From NCBI GenBank assembly GCA_030684695.1, contig JAUXXX010000035.1, positions 1 through 64,000 on the forward strand: a stretch of 64,000 bases of DNA. Direction: 5' to 3'. This document shows positions 43,838-53,266 of the stretch, piece after piece. Both the position numbers and the translations under genes were made by a program. This DNA comes from a bacterium. Lineage in GTDB: Bacteria > Bacillota_I > Bacilli_A > Izemoplasmatales > Hujiaoplasmataceae. Every line of letters begins with the position of its first letter. Positions within the stretch are counted from its first letter, which is position 1. The notes beneath the pieces were generated by a model. It made no database searches, was not told the DNA's origin, and saw nothing but the letters and a program-made list of their open reading frames with translations.

Positions 43838-45211
43838 ATGTCGAACGAATCATTACCAATCCTCAAAAAAGAAATCGGCTTGTTTGGTGGAGTTTCCATT
43901 TTAACAGGAATTATGGTCGGGTCTGGTATCTTTTTTATTGGATCTTATGTGTTGTTATTTACAGGCTTTTCCGTGGGGTTAGCCATCTTGGTGTGGCTAA
44001 TTGGTGGAGTACTCACCTTGTTTTCGAGTTTAGCGTATGCGGAACTAGGGACATCACTTCCTTATAGTGGTGGATACTATGTATATCTGCGTGAAGCGTA
44101 TGGAAAAGAAGTAGCGTTTATGGGTGGGTTTACGAACTTCATCTTAGCGAGTTCTGGAAGCATCGCTGCACTTGCCATCGCATTTTCTCAGATTTTATCC
44201 AATGTCATACCGGCATTAGGAGGAGATGTATTATCAAGTGGTGCTCAAAAAATAATCGCTGCTGGATTGATTATCGGATTAAGCGTCGTGAATTACTTCG
44301 GGGTAAAACTGGGGACTTCTATTCAAAAAGTATTTATTTGGGTGAAAGCCATACCTATTATTTTGGTGTTAATCCTTGGTTTGTTCTTAGGAACACAACA
44401 AGTCGATTTTAGTATCACACTTGAAAATGTTGGGTTTGCTGGGGTAATTGGGATGCTAGGTTTTGGAGTTGTCGCAACGCTTTGGGCATACGAAGGATGG
44501 ACCAATCTGAATAACCTAACAGAGGAAATGAAGAATCCAGGAAAGAATTTGCCAAAAGCATTGGTGTTAACCATTGTTTCTGTGATTTTACTTTATATTT
44601 TATATAACATTTCGATTGTTCGAGTGATTCCATTTGGAACGATTGTTGATAACATTCAAGCGGGGAATATTTACTTAGGAATCACAGCAGCAGCTACTAT
44701 TTTAGGGCAAGCTGGCATGATTATTGTGCTATTAACGATGTTAATTAGTGTGTTTGGGGCGTTGTCTGGATGTATTATGGCATTTCCTCGAGTTTATTAT
44801 GCAATGGGAAAAGATGGCTCGTTTATTGATGCCTTTGGTAAAATTGATGCCAAGACAAAAACACCATACATAAGTATCATTGCTTCTGCTGTAGTTAGTA
44901 TCCTTTTATTGGTTTTTGAATTAGCAGATTTAGTTTCCTTGGTTGCGTTTGGTGGATTGGTGTTTAATACACTGATCATCTTTTCCGTTTTTTTGTTTCG
45001 AAAACGTCATCCAGAGTATCTTCGTCCATACAAGATGTGGGGATATCCAGTGGTTCCAATTATTACAATCGTGATGCTTTTGGGTGTGCTTTCAGCAACA
45101 CTTGTGATGAATGTTGTTCCTTCTTTGATTGGTCTTGGTGTGATTTTATCAGGGCTACCTGTTTATTACCTCATTCAGTTCATCAAAAAAGCGAAGTTGA
45201 AAAAAGAATAA
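43838..45211 (+). CDS. APC-family amino-acid permease/exchanger
   Basis: A 457-residue, 12-TM transporter of the amino acid-polyamine-organocation superfamily. The unwound TM1 substrate motif GIMVGSGIFF (near residue 25) and the TM6 region YEGWTNLNNLTEEMKNPGKN are typical of LAT-like exchangers. The exact substrate is unknown. AGGTGGA at 43827-43833 fixes ATG 43838. Single gene with a strong promoter; no clear terminator before nrdJ. Confidence 0.9.
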   Translation: MSNESLPILKKEIGLFGGVSILTGIMVGSGIFFIGSYVLLFTGFSVGLAILVWLIGGVLTLFSSLAYAELGTSLPYSGGYYVYLREAYGKEVAFMGGFTNFILASSGSIAALAIAFSQILSNVIPALGGDVLSSGAQKIIAAGLIIGLSVVNYFGVKLGTSIQKVFIWVKAIPIILVLILGLFLGTQQVDFSITLENVGFAGVIGMLGFGVVATLWAYEGWTNLNNLTEEMKNPGKNLPKALVLTIVSVILLYILYNISIVRVIPFGTIVDNIQAGNIYLGITAAATILGQAGMIIVLLTMLISVFGALSGCIMAFPRVYYAMGKDGSFIDAFGKIDAKTKTPYISIIASAVVSILLLVFELADLVSLVAFGGLVFNTLIIFSVFLFRKRHPEYLRPYKMWGYPVVPIITIVMLLGVLSATLVMNVVPSLIGLGVILSGLPVYYLIQFIKKAKLKKE

Positions 45212-45361
45212 ACAAGCATTCATTTTGAAACCTGTAAATGTAGAATGTTTCCGATAGAATGGAATATGGAATATTTTCATAAATCGTTACATGTTTATAG
45301 TGGTTGATTTAGCATGATAGATTGTGATAAAAAAGGTTACTTATGAAAATAACTTTCATAC

Positions 45362-45389
45362 TTGCCGTAAGAACGGTTTGTAGTATAAT
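45362..45389 (+). promoter_or_regulatory. promoter of nrdJ
   Basis: TTGCCG, 16 nt, TATAAT. No NrdR-box pair and no cobalamin riboswitch were recognised in the short leader. Confidence 0.75.
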
Positions 45390-45433
45390 GGTAATAACAT
45401 TTTAAAAACAATACAGAAAAGAGAGTATACATT

Positions 45434-47950
45434 ATGCATAAATACGACTGGACGCTCATCGAAAAATTAAACCAAGACATTTCCTCCTATTTTCCGCATT
45501 TGTTTTTGATTGATAAATCAATGACAAGAAGCTTTGAAGGCGTCTCACGTCTTGTTATGCTGGATCGTTATACCCAAAAAGACATTAACCATACCACACT
45601 AGGCAATGGAGATTTAGTTGTCTGCGTAGTCAAAGATGATCCGAAGTTCCCAACTAGAGGAATTGGATACATTACTTCCATTGAAGGGGATAAAGTTCAT
45701 ATCAAACTGGAAGAAGAATACATTGGGATTGCAATTGATGTACTTCCAAGCGGAGAAATCATCCGTTTAAAAAATTCAGTGGATAAACCCATGGAAATCT
45801 ATTATGAGCAAATCGCTCATCGGGTAGCCAATAACTTAGGGATTGGCGAAACAGTCGATAAAGTAAAAGAGTTTTATCATGAAATTGCCGAAATGAACTT
45901 AGTGCCTGCAGGGCGTGTTTTGTTTGGCGCGGGCAGTCAAAGTGCGGTAACCTACTTCAACTGCTTTGTAATGCCCTATATTCACGACTCAAGAGCAGGA
46001 ATCAGTGATCATCGCCAACAAGTCATGGAAATTATGAGCCGTGGTGGCGGAGTAGGAACAAACGGTTCAACTCTTCGTCCTAAAAACTCCTTAGCAAAAG
46101 GAGTCAGCGGAAAATCAAGTGGTGCAGTAAGTTGGCTTCAAGATTTAAGTCAATTAACCAATTTAGTCGAGCAAGGTGGATCACGTCGTGGTGCACAAAT
46201 GATTATGATGGCGGATTGGCATCCAGATATCATCGAATTCATCATTTCTAAAATGCAAAATCCAAGAATCTTACAGTTCTTAATCGACACGATTAAGGAT
46301 GAAGATATTGTCAGAGAAGCGAAAGCAAAACTTAAGTTTATCCCACTTTCTTCTGATGAAGTTGAAATGTATGAGATGTTAAATGACGTTGAAGAAAAGA
46401 ATCCAGGTTCTTTAAAACCATCCGTATTTAGCAAAGTCAAAGAGTTCTTATTATATAAGGGGCGTTATGAAGTTAAAAATCCAGAATATTTCAATGGAGC
46501 GAATATCTCTGTAGCGATTACTAGAGAATTTATGGAAGCTGTTGAAAAGGACTTAACGTATGAATTGCGCTTCCCAGATATTGATAATTATACCAAAGGT
46601 GAGAAAGCCGCATATGACGAAAAATGGCGTGATGTGGGCGATGTCCGTGAATGGGAAAAGATGGGGTATGGCGTTCGTACCTATAAAACATTTCAAGCTA
46701 AAGAGTTATGGAACCTGATTAATATTTGTGCAACTTATTCAGCGGAACCAGGAATCTTCTTTATTGATAACGCCAATGATATGACCAATGCGTTAGGATA
46801 TAATCAAAAAGTCGTATCCACCAATCCTTGTGGAGAACAACCACTCGCTCCATATTCTGTATGTAATTTAGCTGCGATTAATTTATCAAACATGGTCGAC
46901 CACAAAAAGAAACAAGTGGATTGGAATAAACTTCAAACCACAATTCGCGCAAGTGTTCGCATGCAAGATAATGTCATTGATCGTACGACATACTTCCTTG
47001 ACCAAAACAAACGTCAAGCATTAGGGGAACGTCGTGTTGGGTTAGGAATCATGGGTTTGCATGACTTATTAATTTATTGTAATATCCGATATGGGTCGGA
47101 ATTTGGAAATGAATTTGTGGAACACTTAATGAAATTCATTGCTATCAATGCCTACCAAACATCGATTGATCTGGCCAAAGAAAAAGGCTCTTTCCCCTTC
47201 TTAGAACAATATGGCTCGAGAGCAAAATTCATTGAATCTGGTTATATGAAGAAAATGCCAAAAGAAATTAGAGATGGCGTACTCCAACACGGAATTCGCA
47301 ACTCTCATTTATTAACCATCGCCCCAACCGGTTCTACAGGAACCATGGTTGGAGTATCCACAGGACTGGAACCTTACTTTGCATTTAAGTATTTCAGAAG
47401 TGGACGCTTAGGAAAATACATGGAAGTAGACGCTCCAATCGTCGAAACCTATTTGCAAATGCATCCAGAATATAGAGGAAAACGATTGCCAGATATCTTC
47501 GTTGCTGCGATGGACTTAACCGCTCAAGAACATGCAGATGTGCAATGTATTATCCAACGTTGGGTCGATTCCTCGATTTCAAAAACCGTGAATGCACCCA
47601 AAGGATATAGCGTAGAACAAGTAGAAGAACTCTATTTATACCTCTATAAGAATGGTGCCAAAGGTGGAACGGTCTATGTTGATGGAAGTCGTGACACTCA
47701 AGTATTGACCTTGAAGAAAGACGATACTTCTGCTGTTCAACTTGATTTGGTAGATATGGGAATTGAAGTAGAAAAAGGAAAAGTACAAAAAGAGTCCGAA
47801 AGCCAATTGCATTTGCGAAGCAAAGCAGGTAAAAATATTGGTGTTGAGATTGGCGATATTTGTCCAATATGCTCAGAAGGAACCGTTGAAGATTTAGGCG
47901 GATGTCATACTTGTACGAACTGTAATGCACAGTTAAAGTGCGGATTATAA
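45434..47950 (+). CDS. nrdJ: adenosylcobalamin-dependent (class II) ribonucleotide reductase
   Basis: Reduces ribonucleotides to deoxyribonucleotides using coenzyme B12 instead of a metal-radical subunit. The active-site loop NPCGEQPLAPYSVCNL (near residue 465) supplies Asn, Cys and Glu of the catalytic set, with SRGGGVGTNGSTLRPKNS and TIAPTGSTGTMVGVSTGLEP as nucleotide-binding segments. The C-terminus ends in a Cys-rich zinc ribbon (CPICSEGTVEDLGGCHTC, then CNAQLKCGL) that shuttles electrons. 838 residues is normal for the long NrdJ type. No nrdB-like partner is adjacent, as expected. The cell must obtain B12. Confidence 0.94.
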   Translation: MHKYDWTLIEKLNQDISSYFPHLFLIDKSMTRSFEGVSRLVMLDRYTQKDINHTTLGNGDLVVCVVKDDPKFPTRGIGYITSIEGDKVHIKLEEEYIGIAIDVLPSGEIIRLKNSVDKPMEIYYEQIAHRVANNLGIGETVDKVKEFYHEIAEMNLVPAGRVLFGAGSQSAVTYFNCFVMPYIHDSRAGISDHRQQVMEIMSRGGGVGTNGSTLRPKNSLAKGVSGKSSGAVSWLQDLSQLTNLVEQGGSRRGAQMIMMADWHPDIIEFIISKMQNPRILQFLIDTIKDEDIVREAKAKLKFIPLSSDEVEMYEMLNDVEEKNPGSLKPSVFSKVKEFLLYKGRYEVKNPEYFNGANISVAITREFMEAVEKDLTYELRFPDIDNYTKGEKAAYDEKWRDVGDVREWEKMGYGVRTYKTFQAKELWNLINICATYSAEPGIFFIDNANDMTNALGYNQKVVSTNPCGEQPLAPYSVCNLAAINLSNMVDHKKKQVDWNKLQTTIRASVRMQDNVIDRTTYFLDQNKRQALGERRVGLGIMGLHDLLIYCNIRYGSEFGNEFVEHLMKFIAINAYQTSIDLAKEKGSFPFLEQYGSRAKFIESGYMKKMPKEIRDGVLQHGIRNSHLLTIAPTGSTGTMVGVSTGLEPYFAFKYFRSGRLGKYMEVDAPIVETYLQMHPEYRGKRLPDIFVAAMDLTAQEHADVQCIIQRWVDSSISKTVNAPKGYSVEQVEELYLYLYKNGAKGGTVYVDGSRDTQVLTLKKDDTSAVQLDLVDMGIEVEKGKVQKESESQLHLRSKAGKNIGVEIGDICPICSEGTVEDLGGCHTCTNCNAQLKCGL

Positions 47951-47960
47951 ATAATTATTT

Positions 47961-47986
47961 AAGGGGACGAATCGTCGTCCCCTTTT
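47961..47986 (+). terminator. nrdJ terminator
   Basis: AAGGGGACGA/TCGTCCCCTT, ten pairs, loop ATCG, T-rich tail. Confidence 0.9.
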
Positions 47987-48007
47987 CTTATACGAATAGT
48001 TATGTGC

Positions 48008-48036
48008 TTGCAATCCATCTAATAATCGAGTAAAAT
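48008..48036 (+). promoter_or_regulatory. promoter of tRNA-Ala
   Basis: TTGCAA, 17 nt, TAAAAT; 9 nt upstream of the tRNA. Confidence 0.85.
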
Positions 48037-48045
48037 ATTCCTAAT

Positions 48046-48121
48046 GGGGCTGTAGCTCAGCTGGGAGAGCGCTAGCGTGGCACGCTAGAGGTCGCGGGTT
48101 CGATCCCCGTCAGCTCCACCA
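48046..48121 (+). tRNA. tRNA-Ala(GGC)
   Basis: 76 nt. Acceptor GGGGCTG/CAGCTCC, discriminator A, encoded CCA. Anticodon arm CTAGC-GTGGCAC-GCTAG with anticodon GGC. T-loop GTTCGATC intact. Confidence 0.96.
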
Positions 48122-48133
48122 TTAGTTTGCACT

Positions 48134-48164
48134 GGTCTGATACGAAATGTATTAGGCCTTTTTT
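48134..48164 (+). terminator. terminator after tRNA-Ala, same family as the repeat terminators
   Basis: GGTCTGATAC/GTATTAGGCC, loop GAAAT, six T. Sequence clearly related to those at 22246, 27022 and 37960. Confidence 0.88.
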
Positions 48165-48439
48165 CTTTGCAGAAAGGGCGTTATATCCCTATCTGCCAAT
48201 TTCAGAATGATATTTTGAGCTAAAATCGGAGTTTTTACAGGTCAGATATTTTATCGCTATCTAACCAAATAACGATTACCAAACCATTTACACGATTACC
48301 TAACATTTGAACGATTTCATGCTATCGTATTCATGAACAGGATGGATTAATGAATTGGCAAGAGGTATAATAGAAAGTAAGATGGATATATTATAGAGAA
48401 TGGTAGCAGTTCTATTGCATGCAATGATGGAGGATTATG
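48165..48439. other. intergenic region with degenerate repeat units
   Basis: Contains TTTACACGATTACC-type degenerate units (about 48287-48325) and a -10-like TATAAT at 48366-48371 before the propeller gene. Confidence 0.5.
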
Positions 48440-49378
48440 ATGATTTCAGAAAGACCTATAAAAAAACTAAAACGTAGTCACTCGGGGGTATCTACACGAG
48501 ATAAGAAGTCCTATTTTGGCACCAGTTCCGAATCTATATATGTTTACGATTATCAAACTACTGACCTAATTACAAAATTTCAAGATGTTCCGTATGGAGA
48601 TAAACTTTTCTTAAATGAAGACAATTCGCTTTTGGTTGTAAAGGGTACTGCGGGAAAAATTGGAGTATATGATACCAAGTCATTGAAACTTAAATATGTA
48701 GTGAAGATGAAAGGGAGTTCACAGCCTCAAGATGAAAATCTCTGCTTCAGCCTTTGCGGAAAATACCTATACAATATTGTATATGTTGATACTTTGCTAT
48801 CTCATTTGGTGAAGATAGATTTAGCAGATGGCTCTTATGAAAACATATACAGTCGACTAAATGAAGTCTACAGTCAAATTCATTTTGTAAAACAACACAA
48901 TCTCTATTATCTATTTGGCTTCGAACGAGGAAGTAGTAATCGGTATTTCGTACGTATTCTCAATAGCGACTTTGTCGAATGCAACGAAATAGAATTAGAG
49001 AATTCCCCTAGTCAAGTCGAGTATTCTCCAAAGGAGGATTTATTTTATATCAATTATTTAGGTAATTATTCAGTTAAAGTGTTATCAAAAGACTTTTCAA
49101 AAACAATCAAAGAGATTAGCTCACAAACAATCACAGAAACCATAAAGGGTAAGCATTCCAAAAGAGAAGTAACGAGTTCAGTATATGGTTATATTATTGG
49201 ATTTTCATTAAGTACTGATACCTTATACTTGGCAATCACATATGTTACAGCTGTTGTTGTATTTGATGATACTGGAAAGGAACAAAGAGTATTCCCCATG
49301 CTTTGCGGTTCGGCACGTTTTTTGAACAACAGTGATGAAATAATGATCAAAGGTGACATTTATAGAATCATCAAATAA
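48440..49378 (+). CDS. beta-propeller-like cytosolic protein
   Basis: A 312-residue protein built of repeated four-stranded patterns (SIYVYDYQTTDLITKF, KIGVYDTKSLKLKYVV, HLVKIDLADGSYENIY, VVVFDDTGKEQRVF) typical of WD40/YVTN-like propellers. No signal peptide or catalytic motif is seen, and the first 18 residues are basic. Likely a binding scaffold; the partner is unknown. GGAGG spacing favours ATG 48440 over 48437. Confidence 0.75.
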   Translation: MISERPIKKLKRSHSGVSTRDKKSYFGTSSESIYVYDYQTTDLITKFQDVPYGDKLFLNEDNSLLVVKGTAGKIGVYDTKSLKLKYVVKMKGSSQPQDENLCFSLCGKYLYNIVYVDTLLSHLVKIDLADGSYENIYSRLNEVYSQIHFVKQHNLYYLFGFERGSSNRYFVRILNSDFVECNEIELENSPSQVEYSPKEDLFYINYLGNYSVKVLSKDFSKTIKEISSQTITETIKGKHSKREVTSSVYGYIIGFSLSTDTLYLAITYVTAVVVFDDTGKEQRVFPMLCGSARFLNNSDEIMIKGDIYRIIK

Positions 49379-49870
49379 GATATATCCAAACCATATTCAT
49401 TTCGATCTGATTTCAAGTCTTGACACCTATTTGGTTTTCATTTGCCGGAAACGAACCATCCGAGTAAGTTAAGATTGATTTTGCAATTTCTTCTAAGACA
49501 CCCAAAAGAAGCGGGGCGCGAGATTTTAGCTGGAGGCGCCAAATTGTATTAAAATAGGATCCTCACACATTGTAGAAGCATAGGTTTGATACAATCGTAT
49601 CGGAATTTTTTTATTCTCATTTCAGTTTTTAAAGATTACCGAACAATTTGCACGTTTGCTCAACCATTTATGCGATTACCATGAAAGTATACAACACTGC
49701 CAAAACATGAATATAAACTTAGTCTTGAGATTAATTATCCAGATTGAATATTTCAAAAAGATTATATATATATTAGTTTTTGGATTATAGTGGTATTAAA
49801 GTTTTTGACATAGCAAGATGGTTATTTAATGAAACGAAACAAACATGAATTTTTTGAGAGGGAGAATAAG
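49379..49870. other. intergenic region with modular repeat remnant
   Basis: 49537-49612 carries CCAAATTGTATTAAAATAGG and the terminator-type TTTGATAC/GTATCGGA with T run. TTTATGCGATTACC at 49667-49680 is another degenerate unit. No gene. Confidence 0.6.
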
Positions 49871-50158
49871 ATGTATAAATTTACACCACCAAAAAAAAAT
49901 AAGTTCGTCTACATTAGTGTCAATGTTGCGATATTAATTGCATTTCTTACATTACGCATAGTTTGTGGTAATGATGAAGTAATATTGGGACTCAATATGG
50001 GCATCTTTTGCTTATTTAATGGTATTTGGAGTTTGAATAAAAAGAACTTTTCATTGATACATAGAGATGATAAAAGATACCAATATGGATGGATATTTGC
50101 GTTGATATTAGGTTTTTTAATGATAATCACAAGCTTAGCGATTTTATTAGTTCAATAA
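49871..50158 (+). CDS. small three-TM membrane protein
   Basis: A 95-residue protein with hydrophobic helices at about residues 13-32, 39-53 and 75-94, and a basic loop (RDDKRYQYG). The open frame starts at 49829, but GAGGGAGAATAAG fits ATG 49871. No family recognised. It is flanked on both sides by repeat-rich DNA. Confidence 0.62.
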   Translation: MYKFTPPKKNKFVYISVNVAILIAFLTLRIVCGNDEVILGLNMGIFCLFNGIWSLNKKNFSLIHRDDKRYQYGWIFALILGFLMIITSLAILLVQ

Positions 50159-50642
50159 TTTCGATTAGCAATGAAACGCTAGCAGAAAATAACATACGGT
50201 CTCTATATTAACTGTCCATTGTATTTACTTGACTCATTACGGTTGGGATTAGTGTAAATCTACACAGGGACTTGAATCGTTATTTATAAGTAAAAAAGTA
50301 TCGTAATAATGTGATATTACACACTCTTTGTATAACGTATAAGAAGACAATTCTTAAAGATTGATCATATTTTACAAGATTTGAAGCAAGGGTGCTTAAA
50401 TTGTATTAATCCCGTATACCTTAAACATACCGATGTTATTTTCCATAAAGATATTAATCATTCTAAATTTTCAAGTGGATAGAGATTGCCTAATTTGTCT
50501 ATAAAAATGAAAGAGGGAATTTATGTGTACAAGATGGATTCGAAGGCAATGCATTTTACTAGGTTTACTATTTTGTAGTATCAAGGTATAATGAAACATA
50601 ACGTAGTCTACAAAATCATATAAGAATTGATAAGAGGTATCC
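50159..50642. other. intergenic region with modular repeat remnant and CPBP promoter
   Basis: 50361-50440 holds TTTACAAGATTTGAAGCAAG, then GGTGCTTAAATTGTATTAAT and CCCGTATACC, without a functional terminator. TATAAT at 50587-50592 with TTTACT 17 nt upstream is a possible promoter. Confidence 0.6.
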
Positions 50643-51362
50643 ATGTTGAAAAAAGTGTTTACTATTTTGAAAGTGTTGCTTTTAGCAATCGTTCTACTAT
50701 TTATACCAAGAGTAGGGACATGGGTTGCCAATATGTTCAACTATGACGCAATTGACCCCGATGGTGCTTTCATGTGGATCAGCGTCCACCATATCATTCA
50801 AGCACTTATTTTCCTCATTATTATTGTCATTATAAAAAAGTTTAAGCCAATGAATTTCCATTTAGGCATAGGAAACAAAGAGGTAGGGATTAAGTATCTA
50901 AAACGGTTTATGATTATTTTCGCACTTTACACGATTATTGCTTTTACAGTCATCTTGTTACTTGATGGATTTGGGGCTTTCCAATATCCATTAAATGCTA
51001 GAAATATAATAGGCTACTTAGGATTTCAGCTGTTGTTATCGGGCCCATCAGAAGAACTTATTTTTAGGGCGTTTGCGATTACCATTTTTGTGACATTCAT
51101 CTCAAGCAAAAGAGTGGACAAGCACTTAAGTTTTGCGGTGTTATTCGCAGCAGTCATTTTTGGTATCGCGCATATTCAATTCTCATTTCAACCATTTGGA
51201 CTTTCCTACTCCTTACAACAAGTGTTTTATGCCATCGGATTAGGATATTTTTACGGAGATTGTTATGAAAAATCCAAAAGTGTTATTTACCCCATGATCA
51301 TGCATAGTTATGTGAATGTATTGATGGTTGGAGTTACGATCATTCTTTCATTTATATTTTAG
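50643..51362 (+). CDS. CPBP-family intramembrane metalloprotease
   Basis: A 239-residue membrane protein of the CPBP (CAAX/Abi) glutamic-type intramembrane protease family. All three motif sets are present: SEELIFR (EExxxR, near residue 140), FGIAHIQF (FxxxH) and MIMHSYVNVL (HxxxN). About seven TM helices. Roles in the family include prenyl-protein processing and bacteriocin self-immunity; here the role is not deducible. Bounded by a terminator. Confidence 0.88.
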   Translation: MLKKVFTILKVLLLAIVLLFIPRVGTWVANMFNYDAIDPDGAFMWISVHHIIQALIFLIIIVIIKKFKPMNFHLGIGNKEVGIKYLKRFMIIFALYTIIAFTVILLLDGFGAFQYPLNARNIIGYLGFQLLLSGPSEELIFRAFAITIFVTFISSKRVDKHLSFAVLFAAVIFGIAHIQFSFQPFGLSYSLQQVFYAIGLGYFYGDCYEKSKSVIYPMIMHSYVNVLMVGVTIILSFIF

Positions 51363-51465
51363 GACAATTAGTTTACATATGGTTTTGAATGGTTCGAATT
51401 GTATTTCTTAAGGTCGCAAATCAACTTTATAAACCATTGATATAAAAATCATACCAAAACAAAAT

Positions 51466-51515
51466 ATACCCTGTAAAATGGACACTTTGAAAAGGTCTAT
51501 TACAGGGTATTTTTT
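51466..51515. terminator. terminator between CPBP and ASCH genes
   Basis: ATACCCTGTAA/TTACAGGGTAT continued by AATGGAC/GTCTATT; T run on + strand and T-rich on the other, so it may serve both converging genes. Confidence 0.8.
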
Positions 51516-51567
51516 AAGTTTATAATGATAGAGCAGAAAAGACCGAGGCTGGATTTAATGTGTTGTT

Positions 51568-52002
51568 TTATTGGGGTTTGAATACCAATTTGAATGTTTC
51601 GAAAATGACTAACATATCTTCATCAAAGGTTTTTCCAATGGTCGCAGCTTCTTCTTGGAAGAATTCGAGATGAACTTCTCTCCAGTAATCAAGGGATTTA
51701 TCACCTTCTCCTTCAATCATTGCCATTTCAGGAGTTACATCCTTAAATGGTAATATTTGAACGTTGGTGGTTTGAATGATGCACACAGCCTCATCACTTG
51801 AGTTTAAGATTACACTGAAATCACCAATTTGAGGCATTGGTTCGAAAGTATCAAGGTATAGCTGATGCAAAGAAGCGGTAGCTTGTTTGGTCCCTTCTAG
51901 AACAAGAGATGCGAGTTTATTTGGAACTGCTCCAAATTGCCATGCTGTATAAGGAATGTGCGAATCGGTACAAAAAAGGGCCCAACATTCATTTGCTTTC
52001 AT
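51568..52002 (-). CDS. ASCH-domain protein
   Basis: A 144-residue protein with an ASCH fold (RNA-binding, PUA-like). Typical segments are LASLVLEGTKQATASLH near residue 28, PQIGDFSVILNSSDEAVCII and the C-terminal EGDKSLDYWREVHLEFF. Some members hydrolyse N4-acetylcytidine; others may bind RNA. It starts 29 nt after rsmH on the same strand, with ribosome binding site GGAGGTAATC, so the two may be co-transcribed and linked to RNA metabolism. Confidence 0.87.
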   Translation of the reverse strand: MKANECWALFCTDSHIPYTAWQFGAVPNKLASLVLEGTKQATASLHQLYLDTFEPMPQIGDFSVILNSSDEAVCIIQTTNVQILPFKDVTPEMAMIEGEGDKSLDYWREVHLEFFQEEAATIGKTFDEDMLVIFETFKLVFKPQ

Positions 52003-52031
52003 GATTACCTCCTAAGGAATTTGATAAGTGA

Positions 52032-53081
52032 TTATGCTTTGATGGCATACCGAAGTTTGGCAGATCTTGCTCTACTATTGGAATTTTGCTCTTCCATGGA
52101 AGGGCGAATGATCTCTTGTGCAATTTCTTGATAGACGCCTTGACGGAAGAGGGATTGAAAGCTCTTTTTCACCAGACGATCTTCTCCAGAATGAAACGTA
52201 AGTATGGCAACTCTGCCGTTCTTCGCTAAACTATCGGGTAATTTATCTAACAATGCTGATAATGCATCATATTCATGATTGATATCAATACGAAGAGCTT
52301 GAAAGGATCGCTGACAAGCTTTTTTAATTTCGTCATTTCGTAGATGAATGGGGATATGAAACAATGCATCTGCAATGATTTGTTTGAGTTGTAAGGTAGT
52401 TTCGATGGTCCCACTTGTCTTTAGAAAACGCAAAGTGGCTTTTGCAATGACTTCTGCGTTTGGTTCATCGGCGTTTTCTTGTAAGATTGACACCAATTCA
52501 TCATATGACAATTCGGTTAATCTCTTAGAAACTGGAATACCAATCTGGGGGTTCATTCGTAAATCAAGAGGACCGTCCATCTTAAAGGAAAATCCTCTAG
52601 ATGGGTTGTCAATTTGCATGGAGGATACTCCCAAATCAGCCAAGATAAAATCAAAAGGTCCTGTATGTTCCACCAATGCATCGATTTCTTTAAAGTTTAA
52701 AGATTCGATGGTAAGGATGTCTTCCCCATATCCCAAATCATGCAATCTTTTTTTCGTACGAGGCAACTCGATAGGATCTGCATCGATGGCATAGAGATGT
52801 CCGCTCTTTTGTAAACAAGCAAGCATTTCTTGGGTGTGACCCCCATAGCCTAACGTACAATCCAAACCAGTTTGTCCTGGTTTGATTTGTAGAATGTTTA
52901 ATATTTCTTGAACACAAATACTACGGTGCATCCCAGCAGGAGTATTGCCTTTTTGAATGACTTTAGCGATGGTTTCTTCGTATTTATCAGGCTGAAGTTC
53001 TTTATATTTTTCTTCAAATGTTTTGGGATGAGTTCCAGAATATCGAACTCTTCTTTTTGGTTTCTCAATGGGTTGGGTCAT
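52032..53081 (-). CDS. rsmH: 16S rRNA cytosine-1402 N4-methyltransferase, extended RsmH type
   Basis: SAM-dependent methylation of C1402 in the 16S rRNA P site. Motifs are TLGYGGHTQEML (motif I), AIDADPIELPRT, FDFILADLGVSSMQID, SRGFSFKMDGPLDLRMNP and ILTFHSGEDRLVKKSF (the usual HS-ED motif). An extra N-terminal 55 residues (RRVRYSGTHPKTFEEKYKEL) distinguish it from the dcw-cluster MraW and match a second RsmH type seen in Bacillota. It is outside any dcw cluster, so whether it is the only RsmH or a paralogue cannot be told here. Confidence 0.92.
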   Translation of the reverse strand: MTQPIEKPKRRVRYSGTHPKTFEEKYKELQPDKYEETIAKVIQKGNTPAGMHRSICVQEILNILQIKPGQTGLDCTLGYGGHTQEMLACLQKSGHLYAIDADPIELPRTKKRLHDLGYGEDILTIESLNFKEIDALVEHTGPFDFILADLGVSSMQIDNPSRGFSFKMDGPLDLRMNPQIGIPVSKRLTELSYDELVSILQENADEPNAEVIAKATLRFLKTSGTIETTLQLKQIIADALFHIPIHLRNDEIKKACQRSFQALRIDINHEYDALSALLDKLPDSLAKNGRVAILTFHSGEDRLVKKSFQSLFRQGVYQEIAQEIIRPSMEEQNSNSRARSAKLRYAIKA

Positions 53082-53116
53082 TTTGGGTTCCTTTTCAAGT
53101 GATTCACATATCCTTC

Positions 53117-53144
53117 ACTATACGAACTAATCATATCAAATCAA
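53117..53144 (-). promoter_or_regulatory. promoter of rsmH-ASCH unit
   Basis: On the minus strand: TTGATT, 16 nt, TATAGT. Confidence 0.7.
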
Positions 53145-53266
53145 GGACTGTTTTACAATAAAATACAAGTTTGGAATACGTAAGTTAAGGATATCTTTGG
53201 CAAACATTTAAAAAGGAGTACAAATATGATACTATGAAATAAATCACTTGGTAGGAGAACAAATAT

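Noticed and set aside
45212..45433. Cobalamin riboswitch ahead of nrdJ.
   Set aside because: No B12-box-like conserved sequence was seen and the leader after the promoter is too short.
47550..47930. 126-codon minus-strand frame inside nrdJ.
   Set aside because: Antisense shadow of the conserved C-terminal region of nrdJ.
52375..52794. 139-codon plus-strand frame across rsmH.
   Set aside because: Antisense to conserved methyltransferase motifs; no ribosome binding site.
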